Under the pieces are notes generated by a model. That model had not been told where the DNA came from and ran no database searches. It saw only the letters and a list, made by a program, of their open reading frames with translations. Shown in pieces: positions 26,717-34,923 of a stretch of 64,000 nucleotides of DNA. The stretch is from Catalinimonas niigatensis (GTDB taxonomy: Bacteria; Bacteroidota; Bacteroidia; Cytophagales; Cyclobacteriaceae). The position numbers were made by a program, and so were the translations under genes. How positions within the stretch are numbered: the first letter of the stretch is position 1; the number at the start of each line of letters is the position of its first letter. Where the stretch lies: contig NZ_CP119422.1 in NCBI RefSeq assembly GCF_030506285.1, positions 6,497,501 through 6,561,500 of the forward strand, given 5' to 3'.

Positions 26717-27193
26717 ATGAGAAATCAATCAAAGCATGTGTTTCAGTTTGTAGGTTTGACATTGGTTATTTGTCTTTCATCACAAATAATTTTCGCACAA
26801 GATCAACCTCAGCTAGATAAACTTAGTGAAGAGCAGGTTGATCAGGATGATATAAAATACGCTGAAAATCTGGCTGATCAGATACTCAGTAAAATGGCTG
26901 AAGGTAGTTATTATGAGTTTGGTGAGGATGAAGCTATTCCTCAGCTTACCCAAGTGTTTACTGAAGAGACTCAAAAGCAGGCCTACCAGCAAATCAAAGG
27001 GATAATGGGAGATTATGAGCAATCACTAGACTATCAGGAAGCTTACTCTCTTTCTCAGGGAGGCATGAAAGGTATAGTGTATCGCTTCAAAGGTGAATTT
27101 TCCAAAGCTGAGCCAGAAGTAAGAGTCATGATGACTTCCGACAATAAGCTAGCAGGATTCAGGGTTTTGCCCTGGGTTGATAGCTTACAGTAG
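26717..27193 (+). CDS. Secreted DUF3887 protein
   Basis: A 158-residue exported protein. The signal peptide runs to about residue 27 (FVGLTLVICLSSQIIFAQ). The rest matches the DUF3887 pattern: ADQILSKMAEGSYYEF, TEETQKQAYQQIKGIMGDY and a C-terminal beta strand pair ending GFRVLPW. DUF3887 folds resemble NTF2-like small domains that often precede a hydrolase domain; here it stands alone. It ends one base before the ATG of an ABC permease-like gene, so they form one operon. A role as a periplasmic partner of that transporter is possible but unproven. Confidence 0.8.
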   Translation: MRNQSKHVFQFVGLTLVICLSSQIIFAQDQPQLDKLSEEQVDQDDIKYAENLADQILSKMAEGSYYEFGEDEAIPQLTQVFTEETQKQAYQQIKGIMGDYEQSLDYQEAYSLSQGGMKGIVYRFKGEFSKAEPEVRVMMTSDNKLAGFRVLPWVDSLQ

Positions 27194-27194
27194 C

Positions 27195-28124
27195 ATGATC
27201 CTTACTTTTCTTGGATTACACCTAAAGCAGCTATTCAGGCTTTTACAAGAATTGGGCATCATCAGAAGCCTGGTTCTTATGTTTTTAGCAGTATTTGCTA
27301 TCGCCAGCGCATTTACATTAAGCCCGGAATTGCTTGGCCTGGTGCTGTTCCTTTTGCTCTTTTCACTGCATACTTTCAGAAACGACAAAGCTTTTCTGAA
27401 GATTTTACCTATCAGGAGATACTTACTTTATTGTGTTGAATATCATCTGATTGCCAGTCCCTTTTATCTTCAGTTTCTCCTGCATCAACAATGGATCATA
27501 AGCCTGATAGCCTTTGCTACCATCAGCCTTATTCCTTTTGTTGACATCCGGCTGAATAGCAAGAGAAGTTTTTTTACGAGAATTCACTTTATTCCTTCCG
27601 AAGCCTTTGAATGGAAAAGCGGCATCAGAAAGCAGGGCTTGCTCATCGCCATACTGTATCTGATTGCCTTATCTCTTTATCAGTATCCTTATGTAGCTTT
27701 AGTAGGTATAGTTATTTTTACCTTGATCTCCACCACTTTCTATAATGAAGACGAACCTCAGCAGATGGTGGGAGTTTTTCAACTATCGCCCCGACCGTTC
27801 CTGTTCAGGAAATGGAAGATGCAACTATTGCTGTTCTGGACAGGCTGCATCCCTCTAATGCTGATCTACTTGTTTGCCAATCCTGCCTACTGGTATATTC
27901 TTCCGGTCCTGATTCTGCTTAGCTCTGTCATACAAATCCTGAGCATCAACCTGAAGTATAGTTTTTATGCACCTGGCGCATCTATGGACAAAAGTATCTT
28001 CATCGTCATCTATGTTCTAAGTTTGTTTGTCCCTTTTTTTGTCCCTGTACCACTGGTGATGATGTTCAACTATCAGCGCAAGGCAGTGACCAATCTTAAA
28101 GCTTATCTGGATGATTCGTATTGA
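27195..28124 (+). CDS. ABC transporter membrane subunit, Bacteroidota type
   Basis: About 309 residues from ATG 27195, one base after the stop of the DUF3887 gene; a TTG six codons earlier is unlikely. It is an integral membrane protein with about eight hydrophobic helices (for example IIRSLVLMFLAVFAIASAF, ELLGLVLFLLLFSL, MLIYLFAN, IFIVIYVLSLFVPFF). I do not recognise a named permease family. The last 14 bases overlap the ATP-binding gene, so it is the membrane half of a two-gene ABC exporter. No periplasmic binding protein is encoded, which favours export. Substrate unknown. Confidence 0.78.
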   Translation: MILTFLGLHLKQLFRLLQELGIIRSLVLMFLAVFAIASAFTLSPELLGLVLFLLLFSLHTFRNDKAFLKILPIRRYLLYCVEYHLIASPFYLQFLLHQQWIISLIAFATISLIPFVDIRLNSKRSFFTRIHFIPSEAFEWKSGIRKQGLLIAILYLIALSLYQYPYVALVGIVIFTLISTTFYNEDEPQQMVGVFQLSPRPFLFRKWKMQLLLFWTGCIPLMLIYLFANPAYWYILPVLILLSSVIQILSINLKYSFYAPGASMDKSIFIVIYVLSLFVPFFVPVPLVMMFNYQRKAVTNLKAYLDDSY

Positions 28125-28800
28125 AAATGTGAGCCTGAGCTATGGCAAGCAGTCAGTTATACGGGATTTATCTCTGGAAATTCCCGAGGCCAGCGTGCAT
28201 GGTCTGGTGGGATTGAACGGTTCCGGGAAAACTACCCTGATCAAAGCCCTCTACGGCCTGAAAAGCCTGGACAAAGGCAAGTTAAGATTTCGTGACGAAC
28301 CCCTGCAAAGAAAAGACATTGCTTATCTGGAGACAGATCCTTTTTTCTATTCCAACATCACGGGAAGGGAATATCTTCGTCTGTTTTGCCTCAAAAACAA
28401 AACTTTTAACCTGGAAGGCTGGAACAACCTGTTTGAATTGCCCCTGGATCGTTTCATTGAAGAATACTCCACCGGGATGAAAAAGAAGCTGGCCTTTATG
28501 GGAATCATCGCTCTTAAACGGACCATCATGATATTGGATGAGCCTTTTAATGGGATTGATCTGGAAACCACACAAAAACTAAAAATTATCATCAAAGCGC
28601 TGCGCGAGAAAGGGAAGACCATTCTGCTTACTTCTCATATATTGGAATCTCTGACTTCCATTTGTGATGCCATCAGCTACCTACAGGACCAAAGGATCAG
28701 TTATACGTTTGAGCGGGAAGAATTTGCCGGTATGGAAAACAAAATTTTCAAAAACTTCAATACTGAAAATGAAAGCATCGTCAGAAGGCTGATGGAATAG
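28111..28800 (+). CDS. ABC transporter ATP-binding subunit
   Basis: A 229-residue ATPase. Walker A is GLNGSGKTT (about residues 35-43) and the signature is EEYSTGMKKKLAF (about 116-128), a weak variant of LSGGQ with STGMKKK typical of export-type ATPases in the ABC-2/CcmA group. Walker B is TIMILDEPFNGID and the switch His is in TSHILES. Its start overlaps the permease gene by 14 bases. It energises the adjacent membrane subunit from the cytoplasmic side. The Bacteroidota have many such lone ATPase-permease pairs; antibiotic peptide or lipid export are common guesses, not shown here. Confidence 0.9.
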   Translation: MIRIENVSLSYGKQSVIRDLSLEIPEASVHGLVGLNGSGKTTLIKALYGLKSLDKGKLRFRDEPLQRKDIAYLETDPFFYSNITGREYLRLFCLKNKTFNLEGWNNLFELPLDRFIEEYSTGMKKKLAFMGIIALKRTIMILDEPFNGIDLETTQKLKIIIKALREKGKTILLTSHILESLTSICDAISYLQDQRISYTFEREEFAGMENKIFKNFNTENESIVRRLME

Positions 28801-28895
28801 AAAAGGCGATACTTATTGCTTCAGCTTATCTTTCGTCCCCTGGGTACTCATCGGTTTATTGTAGCAGATTTGGCCTACTTCCATCACTAAAACAA
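28801..28895 (-). pseudogene. Decayed coding fragment, copy 1
   Basis: On the minus strand this stretch reads MEVGQICYNKPM, a diverged spacer, then KDKLKQ and a stop. It matches a better-preserved fragment at 29216-29360 (MEVDQLLYNKLM...NKLKQK). Both look like the C-terminal end of one unidentified gene. Neither has a complete reading frame. The two copies flank the 42-bp repeat array. Confidence 0.45.
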
Positions 28896-28959
28896 AGTAA
28901 TCTATGAAAATACAATGGCTCGTTCTGGTAAAAAATCAGGAATTCGGGAGAATGTAGCC

Positions 28960-29127
28960 TTACATTCTCACAAAATTGTAGCATTTCATGAGAATTGAAC
29001 GTTACATTCACGTAAAACTGTAGAATTTCGTGCGATTTAAACGTTACATTCTCGCAAAATTGTAGCATTTCATGAGGATTGAACCTTACATTCTCATAAA
29101 ATTGTAGTGATTCACGAGGATTACACC
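28960..29127. repeat. Four tandem 42-bp repeats
   Basis: Units at 28960-29001, 29002-29043, 29044-29085 and 29086-29127 each begin TTACATTCTC or a near variant and include AAAATTGTAG then ATTTCATGAG-like sequence. A partial older unit precedes the first. Units differ at several positions, so the array is not recent. Because 42 is a multiple of three, the minus strand shows a 14-residue repeating frame (for example EMLQFCENVTFKSH), but it lacks a start and is probably not translated. A small hairpin, GAGAATGTA/TACATTCTC, spans the left edge (28948-28969). Confidence 0.85.
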
Positions 29128-29215
29128 CTGTGTGCTGACAAAATCAAAATAATTTGAGAGGATGAAAGGTCAAATGTTGACCATAATCTGTATCATACTA
29201 AAAAACAGTATCTCA

Positions 29216-29360
29216 ATTTGAGATAGGAGCACTGCTTATCTTCTGCTTCAGCTTATTCCGCATCTCCTCTGCACGCATAAGTTTATTATAAAGGAGTTGG
29301 TCTACTTCCATCACTTCAGAGTCAGCTATCTTACCCACATCTACCGGATCAAAGCTCAGC
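29216..29360 (-). pseudogene. Decayed coding fragment, copy 2
   Basis: The minus strand codes for about 50 residues: LSFDPVDVGKIADSEVMEVD, then QLLYNKLMRAEEMRNKLKQK and a stop after SSAPISN. An upstream in-frame TGA cuts it off from any start. The predicted product is helical and charged. It is related to the fragment at 28801-28895. The parent family is not recognised. Confidence 0.5.
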
Positions 29361-29640
29361 TGTGATCAAACATGCGGCTGCCGCCAAATGTCAGGAACGG
29401 AACACAGAAGCTTCAAACTATTTTGTAGCAAATAAATTCTTTCACCTCAAAAGATTTTTAGAAAATAAGGGTGTGGGTGCTAATTCATGCCGGTGTAAAA
29501 AATGTAGTGAGCTTAACGCTGAGCATCCACCTGATCATTACTTTCCCCTGGTTAAGCCTGGGAAACGCTTTAGATGCAAAGCTGACGAGGGAAATACAGA
29601 GCAAAAGTCATTGGCACGTTCAATCAAAGACAAGGGCTGA

Positions 29641-30000
29641 GAACTAATTCACGGTGCAGATCATGATATCCTTGCATGGCGGTAACTCACCTCAATTCAT
29701 GCCAAGATCAGCATTTTTCCAATACCAACACTTTATTGTAAATCTAAAGGGAGAGGCGAAGTAGAAGTGTTTGCCACTATAGTACAGGCTACTCAAGTAA
29801 ATGGGTAGATGCCAAGTTGTGTTTTCCCAAATCACCCAGCTTGTACTTCATCACACATGTTGAAAGGATATTAAGACACAAACCCTGCATTAGAAAATGA
29901 CTATCCCCATGTCAAATGTGGCTATCATTTTGCAGATATGATATTCCCTTCATTTTGTTACTAACAAATTAGACTTACCTGAGTTCTAAATTAAAACATC
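29641..30000. other. Non-coding stretch before the DUF2945 gene
   Basis: About 360 bases with no open reading frame, hairpin or repeat I can support. Together with the two decayed fragments and the 42-bp array it makes the 28.8-30.0 kb segment almost free of intact genes. Confidence 0.4.
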
Positions 30001-30012
30001 GTGATGAGCAGG

Positions 30013-30219
30013 ATGAAAGAAGGAACAACAGTAAAATGGAAGTGGGGAGACAGCTTTGCCTATGGCAAGGTCAAAAGCGTATTTACCGAGAAGACTACCC
30101 GCAAGATCAAAGGAACTGAAGTAACCAGAAATGGAACTGAAGATAATCCGGCGCTTTACATTGAGCAGGAAGATGGTGACCATGTGCTGAAACTCAAAAG
30201 TGAAACAGAGAAAGCCTGA
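30013..30219 (+). CDS. DUF2945 small protein
   Basis: A 68-residue single-domain protein of the DUF2945 family (hypervirulence-associated Tudor-like domain). It opens MKEGTTVKWKWGDSFAYGKV, the typical family start, and ends YIEQEDGDHVLKLKSETEKA. I chose ATG 30013 because family members begin M-K-x-G; earlier in-frame GTG 30001 and ATG 30004 are possible. The fold is a small beta-barrel and the protein is cytoplasmic. Function is not established; members are common in stress and accessory regions. It stands alone between a non-coding stretch and the large PAS kinase. Confidence 0.82.
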   Translation: MKEGTTVKWKWGDSFAYGKVKSVFTEKTTRKIKGTEVTRNGTEDNPALYIEQEDGDHVLKLKSETEKA

Positions 30220-30494
30220 TGCATCATTATCAATATAGCCGATATAGTTGAGTATCTTATCAAATTTTGAAATGTATCATGTGAAGACTTTATACACTGA
30301 TGGCTAAATGCATGTTACTAGCGGACTTAGTATTGTTACTTATTTTTTTTTATTTACTACTTATATTCCATAGTTTGCTTTACTGACTGTTTAAAAATTG
30401 ATAGCTTAAACACACATTTTTTTAACTAAGCAGAGGGGAAGAACTACCTGTTATAGACAATAATAGATTCCCCAAGGCCAACACCTGGAAAAGA

Positions 30495-33305
30495 ATGCCT
30501 AAAAAAGAAAATTCAAGCCTTAAAGAAATACTTGCAAAGAAGGATGGCTTTATGGCTGGGGGGGGAGAAATGGGTGAGCGCACGCGAGCCTATGATTGGT
30601 CAAAATCATCTCTTGGTCCGGTAAGTAGCTGGCCTCAGAGCTTACGGACTACCATTAGCATTATACTCAATGCCAGATTTCCCATGTTTCTTTGGTGGGG
30701 AGAAGACTTGATACAGTTTTACAATGATGCCTACCGGCCAAGCCTGGGTAATAAAGGAAAACATCCTAAAGCATTGGGGCAGAGGGGCGAAGAGTGCTGG
30801 CCTGAAATCTGGCCTGTCATCAAGCCTATGATAGATCAGGTACGCTCCGGTGGTGAAGCTACCTGGAGTGAAGATCAGCTCATTCCTATCTATCGTAATG
30901 GTAAGATGGAAGATGTATACTGGACTTTTGGTTATAGCCCGGTTAATGATGAGAGCGGAAAAGTCGGGGGGGTGCTGGTGATCTGTAACGAAACTACCGA
31001 TAAAGTAAAAAAAGTAAAGGAGCTTGAACTTTCTGATCATCGCTTTCAAAACCTGGTGCGTGAAGCCACGGTAGGCATGGTTGTGTTGAGCGGTGAAGAG
31101 ATGCGGGTAGAAGTGGTAAATGACACCTACAGCCGATTGATAAACCGTACCTCTGAGGAGATAATGGGCAAGCCACTGTTCAGCATTATACCAGAGACTG
31201 AAGATCCTTTTCGTCCCATGCTGGAGAAGGTACTCCTCACAGGAGAACCTCTTAATCTCTATGATTATCCTTATTTTGTATATACTGATGGAGATAAGAG
31301 AGAGGGCTATCTCAATGTAGTGTATCAGCCCTATAAGGAACCCGATGGTCGCATTACCGGCGTGATGGCTCTCTGCCATGACGTTACCGAACAGGTACGT
31401 GACCGTAAAAAAATAGAACAAAGCGAGCAGCAAATTCGCTCCTTTGTTGAAAGTGCCTCTTTTCCCATTGGCGTGTATACAGGCAGAGAAATGCGGATTC
31501 AGTTTGCCAACCAGGCTATATTAGATGTATGGGGTAAGGGCAATGATGTAATTGGTAAATTATATGCCGAAGTATTACCTGAGTTAAGTAATCAGGAAAT
31601 ATTTGAGCAGCTTGATCGTGTATTTACTACTGGCATTCCTTTTCATGCCAAAAACCAGCGGGTAGACTTAGAGGTTGATGGTAAGCTGGTCCATTATTAC
31701 TTCAACTATAGTTTTACACCACTGTATGATTCAGAAGGCAAGGTATATGGTGTCATGAATACAGCGGCTGATATCACGGACCTTGCCATTGCCAGAAAAA
31801 ATATAGAAGAAAGTGAGCTTTTTGCCCGTAGTGTGATAGAAAATTCTCCGGTAGCCCAGGTGGTTTTTATTGGAGAAGAGATGAAGCTGAGTATGGTCAA
31901 TGAAAAGATGCTGAAAATACTTGGCCGTGACAAATCCATTCTGGGTAAACCGTTTTTGGAAGCCATTCCGGAATTTAGGAATACTCAGTTGATGAACCGG
32001 CTTAAACTAGTCTTTAACACTGGTGAAACCTATTATCAGCCCGAAGAAAGACTTGAAATCATACGCTATGGCCAACCCTATACTGGCTACTATAATTATA
32101 CCTATCAGGCATTGACCAATACATCAGGAGAAATTTACTCGGTGATCTGTACCGGCCTGGAAGTAACCGAACAAGTGGAGGCAAGAAAAAAGATTGAACA
32201 GGCAGAAGCGCAAACCCGAAGCTCCGCAGAACGTTTGCAACTCGCTTTAGACGCCGGTAGGCTTGGCTCCTACGAACTCATGCTTGAAAGTGGTGTGATT
32301 CACTGTACACCTCTATGTAAGCAAAATTTTGGGCTTTCGGAAGATGACCCATTCAACTATGAAAAGTTGATTTCCCTCATCCTTCCTGCTGACAGAGACT
32401 CTATGCAACGGGCAGTAGAGAAAGCCATTACCGAAAATAGTACTTACAATGCTGAATACAGAGTAAAATGGCCGGAAAGTAGTATTCACTGGATCAAGGC
32501 ATCAGGTAAGGTGATCTATGATGAACTAAACAAACCCATAAAAATCATTGGTGTTACACTGGATATCAGTGAGCACAAAAACTTTACAGAAGCATTAGAA
32601 TTAAAGAATGATCAACTGATGAGGATCAATAATGATCTTGACAATTTTATCTATACCGCCTCCCACGATCTGAAATCTCCCATCTCCAATATTGAAGGTC
32701 TCTTACAGGCTCTAATGCGTAATCTCTCTCCTGAAGCACTGGAATCAAATCTGGTACAACGTATTTCAGGCATGATGCAGGAATCCGTAGAACGTTTCAA
32801 AAGAACGATAGCTAACCTTACTGACGTAGTCAGGTTACAAAAGGAAAACAGCAGCGATGCGGTCATGGTCAACCTCTCTCAGGTAATAGAGGAAATCATC
32901 CTGGATTTAGACACGATGATTCAGGATTCCGGTGCCTGGGTGGAACTAGATATCAAGGATTGCCGTGTTATCCGATTTTCGGAAAAAAACCTCCGCTCAG
33001 TGGTCTACAACTTGCTTTCCAATGCTATTAAGTATTGCTCTCCTGAGCGGACGCCACAGATATTGATCCAATGTAAAAGAATTGATGAATATGACCTGCT
33101 GTCGGTACAAGACAATGGTCTGGGTATGGAAAATAAACGTATGAACCAATTATTTACCATGTTCAAACGTTTCCATGTCCATGTGGAAGGCACCGGTATT
33201 GGCCTCTATATGGTTAAAAAAATGGTAGAAAATGCAGGTGGAAAGATAGAAGTGGAAAGCCAGTTAGGGGTAGGTACTCGTTTTCTTATCTACTTTCCTC
33301 ATTAA
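30495..33305 (+). CDS. Multi-PAS hybrid-free sensor histidine kinase
   Basis: A 936-residue cytoplasmic kinase with no membrane helix. The N-terminal segment (about 20-175) is the Bacteroidota-type PAS that opens with YDWSKSSLGPVSSWPQSLR. It is followed by about four more PAS/PAC units (near 185-310, 315-435, 440-560, 575-700), each closing with a VTE/ITD-type PAC end. The HisKA helix carries the phospho-acceptor His724 in TASHDLKSP. The ATPase domain has the N box NLLSNAIKYC, G1 DNGLGM and G2 GTGIGLYMVKKM. The receiver gene 44 bases downstream is its likely partner. Signals may be redox or light, sensed by the PAS domains, but no cofactor site is evident. Confidence 0.92.
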   Translation: MPKKENSSLKEILAKKDGFMAGGGEMGERTRAYDWSKSSLGPVSSWPQSLRTTISIILNARFPMFLWWGEDLIQFYNDAYRPSLGNKGKHPKALGQRGEECWPEIWPVIKPMIDQVRSGGEATWSEDQLIPIYRNGKMEDVYWTFGYSPVNDESGKVGGVLVICNETTDKVKKVKELELSDHRFQNLVREATVGMVVLSGEEMRVEVVNDTYSRLINRTSEEIMGKPLFSIIPETEDPFRPMLEKVLLTGEPLNLYDYPYFVYTDGDKREGYLNVVYQPYKEPDGRITGVMALCHDVTEQVRDRKKIEQSEQQIRSFVESASFPIGVYTGREMRIQFANQAILDVWGKGNDVIGKLYAEVLPELSNQEIFEQLDRVFTTGIPFHAKNQRVDLEVDGKLVHYYFNYSFTPLYDSEGKVYGVMNTAADITDLAIARKNIEESELFARSVIENSPVAQVVFIGEEMKLSMVNEKMLKILGRDKSILGKPFLEAIPEFRNTQLMNRLKLVFNTGETYYQPEERLEIIRYGQPYTGYYNYTYQALTNTSGEIYSVICTGLEVTEQVEARKKIEQAEAQTRSSAERLQLALDAGRLGSYELMLESGVIHCTPLCKQNFGLSEDDPFNYEKLISLILPADRDSMQRAVEKAITENSTYNAEYRVKWPESSIHWIKASGKVIYDELNKPIKIIGVTLDISEHKNFTEALELKNDQLMRINNDLDNFIYTASHDLKSPISNIEGLLQALMRNLSPEALESNLVQRISGMMQESVERFKRTIANLTDVVRLQKENSSDAVMVNLSQVIEEIILDLDTMIQDSGAWVELDIKDCRVIRFSEKNLRSVVYNLLSNAIKYCSPERTPQILIQCKRIDEYDLLSVQDNGLGMENKRMNQLFTMFKRFHVHVEGTGIGLYMVKKMVENAGGKIEVESQLGVGTRFLIYFPH

Positions 33306-33349
33306 ACTTTATCATAATTTCTTTTTATTTGCTATGATGATAATGATCA

Positions 33350-33742
33350 ATGAAAAAACTTAGCAGTATATTGTTAGTGGATGACGATGAGACTACCAAC
33401 TTCGTTAATCAAATGCTTCTGGAAGATATGGCTGTGGCTCAACAGGTGCTTGTTGCCAATAACGGCAAAGAAGCCCTGGATCTGATCCGGCTACAATCTG
33501 ATGATGTATACTTGCCTGAACTGATCCTGCTTGACATCAACATGCCCGTAATGGATGGCTTTGAATTTCTGGAAGCCTACGAAGCCTTAGCCCTGAAGCA
33601 TTCAGTCGCCATATTTGTACTCACTACCTCAACAAATCCGGGGGACATAGCTCGCCTCAAGGAAACTTCTATCAATGGTTTTTTGAACAAACCCCTTACT
33701 GAAGAAAAGGTGTTGCATTTGCTCAAACAGCATGGGTTTTAA
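33350..33742 (+). CDS. Single-domain response regulator (CheY/Rcp1-like)
   Basis: A 130-residue receiver domain without an output domain. Acidic pocket DDDE at residues 11-14, phospho-acceptor Asp62 in LLDINMPVMDG, switch Thr in LTTSTN and Lys in FLNKPL. The slightly long loop before the phospho-site is typical of Rcp1-type receivers that pair with PAS/phytochrome kinases. It follows the PAS kinase by 44 bases and must be co-transcribed. It probably acts as a phosphorelay shuttle or by protein contact in the cytoplasm. Confidence 0.92.
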   Translation: MKKLSSILLVDDDETTNFVNQMLLEDMAVAQQVLVANNGKEALDLIRLQSDDVYLPELILLDINMPVMDGFEFLEAYEALALKHSVAIFVLTTSTNPGDIARLKETSINGFLNKPLTEEKVLHLLKQHGF

Positions 33743-33781
33743 CAAATCCATCACTGCTTAGTCGGCCATTTTATATATAGT

Positions 33782-33816
33782 CTCAAGTAATTAAGGTGAG
33801 TTTCTGATTACTTGAG
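33782..33816. terminator. Possible terminator hairpin at convergent gene ends
   Basis: CTCAAGTAAT (33782-33791) and ATTACTTGAG (33807-33816) form a 10-bp stem with a 15-base loop between the receiver gene and the minus-strand isomerase remnant, overlapping the latter's last codons. No clear T-run follows, so the assignment is weak. Confidence 0.4.
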
Positions 33817-34609
33817 ATAGGAAATCTATACTTTCTGCCGCCCACTTTGCTTCCTTTGCTATTGTTTTATCTATTGTTTTTTCAGGTGGAGTCCATAGCT
33901 CAAGAATAGCACTCTGACAACGTTGATGGCTTTCCAGCTTTTTGACAATTTCTTCTATGGGTAGCATCCCCTGCCCGGCAGGCTGACCTTCAATAACAAA
34001 GCCCATCATATGATATACGCGCTGCACACTAAAATCCTTGATATGCAGGTTGACTGTAAGCGGTCCTAACCTGTCTACCACACTCTCTATGCCTTCTCCG
34101 GCACCCATAGAATTGACCGAATCCAGACAGATACCTACCCTGTCACTGCCTATCTTATGGATAATTTCTGCAAAAGTTCGGGCAGTTAAGCGATCATGAT
34201 TTTCAATGGCAAGGATTATGTTTCGCTTCTCTAACTCCGGAAGGTGGTTTCTGATAATGGCTATAATATCCTCTTTACCCGGATGGTAGTCGCTGGCATC
34301 CACTACCATTCTCAGGATAGGAGACTTCAGCTTTTCAGCAATATCCAGATAGAGATGCAAATGATCAGGTATCAAGCCCCGCGTACCCACTTCTATTGCT
34401 ATACCCGACTGCCTGGCAAATTCTGATAGTTGATCCAATTAATCAGCAAAAAGTGTGTGGAGTGGAAGATTATCGGCAATCTGTACACAGCTAAGCCCTA
34501 GCTCAGAAGCTTTACGGATTAGCCCAAAAACATCCAGCCTTTGCGCAGGAAAATGACCTGGCACGCCTACGGCCCACGTATAGGTATACGAACTGATTCC
34601 TAATCTCAT
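33791..34609 (-). pseudogene. Sugar phosphate isomerase/epimerase-like TIM barrel with in-frame TAA
   Basis: The frame from ATG 34609 reads MRLGISSYTYTWAVGVPGHF and continues through CVQIADNLPLH to a TAA at 34441-34439 (codon 57). It then goes on in the same frame for another 215 codons (LDQLSEFARQSGIAIEVGTRG, ILAIENHD, GICLDSVNS, LELWTPPEKT). Together this is a normal-length AP_endonuc_2 (xylose isomerase-like) TIM barrel. The conserved metal-ligand acids Glu in IEVGTRG, Glu in AIENHD and Asp in GICLDSVN are present. Only the single stop breaks it. It may be a young pseudogene or a sequence error; a restart at the TTG of 34438 would lack the first strand. The substrate is unknown. Confidence 0.8.
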
Positions 34610-34923
34610 GTTATCCGGGTGATGAAGTGTGGTTTGTTTTCAATATAGATAACTTCAGATGATCCATTGTAAATCTGACTTTACAAACAAAGCACATTTG
34701 TTGGTGATTCATAGCAGATTTATACCTCCCTCAGCAGCATATTTTACAAACTTACTGCGCCTCGCCTTGTGTCTTTACAAAGCTGGAATGTATTGTAATA
34801 TAATTTGCCATGCTTTTCTAATGAGATCGTATGGGTCTTTTGCGATTTTCAGTATCTTTAAAATGAAGAAGGAACGTGGGGTAAGATTCCATCATATTTT
34901 TGACACCCATCAACCCTAGCCCA
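34610..34923. other. Divergent intergenic region
   Basis: About 310 bases between the broken isomerase gene and the FtsX-type permease. It should hold a promoter for the permease. An 86-codon frame here (34659-34919) lacks homology and codes for an unlikely composition, so I do not count it as a gene. Confidence 0.4.

Noticed and set aside
28960-29127. CRISPR array
   Set aside because: The 42-bp units are contiguous without spacers, and no cas genes are present.
28856-29147. Minus-strand protein of 14-residue repeats in the 42-bp array
   Set aside because: No start codon at its upstream end and the period follows from 42 being a multiple of three. No evidence of selection on the frame.
29362-29640. 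92-codon plus-strand frame with several Cys
   Set aside because: It starts at GTG inside the decayed fragment on the other strand and shows no family pattern beyond a CRCKKC cluster, so I could not support it as a gene.
30642-31433. 263-codon frame on the minus strand inside the PAS kinase
   Set aside because: It is antisense to a strongly supported kinase and has no recognisable domain, so it is a shadow frame.
34659-34919. 86-codon plus-strand frame upstream of the FtsX permease
   Set aside because: No homology and an odd composition rich in His, Cys and aromatic residues; it lies in a likely promoter region.
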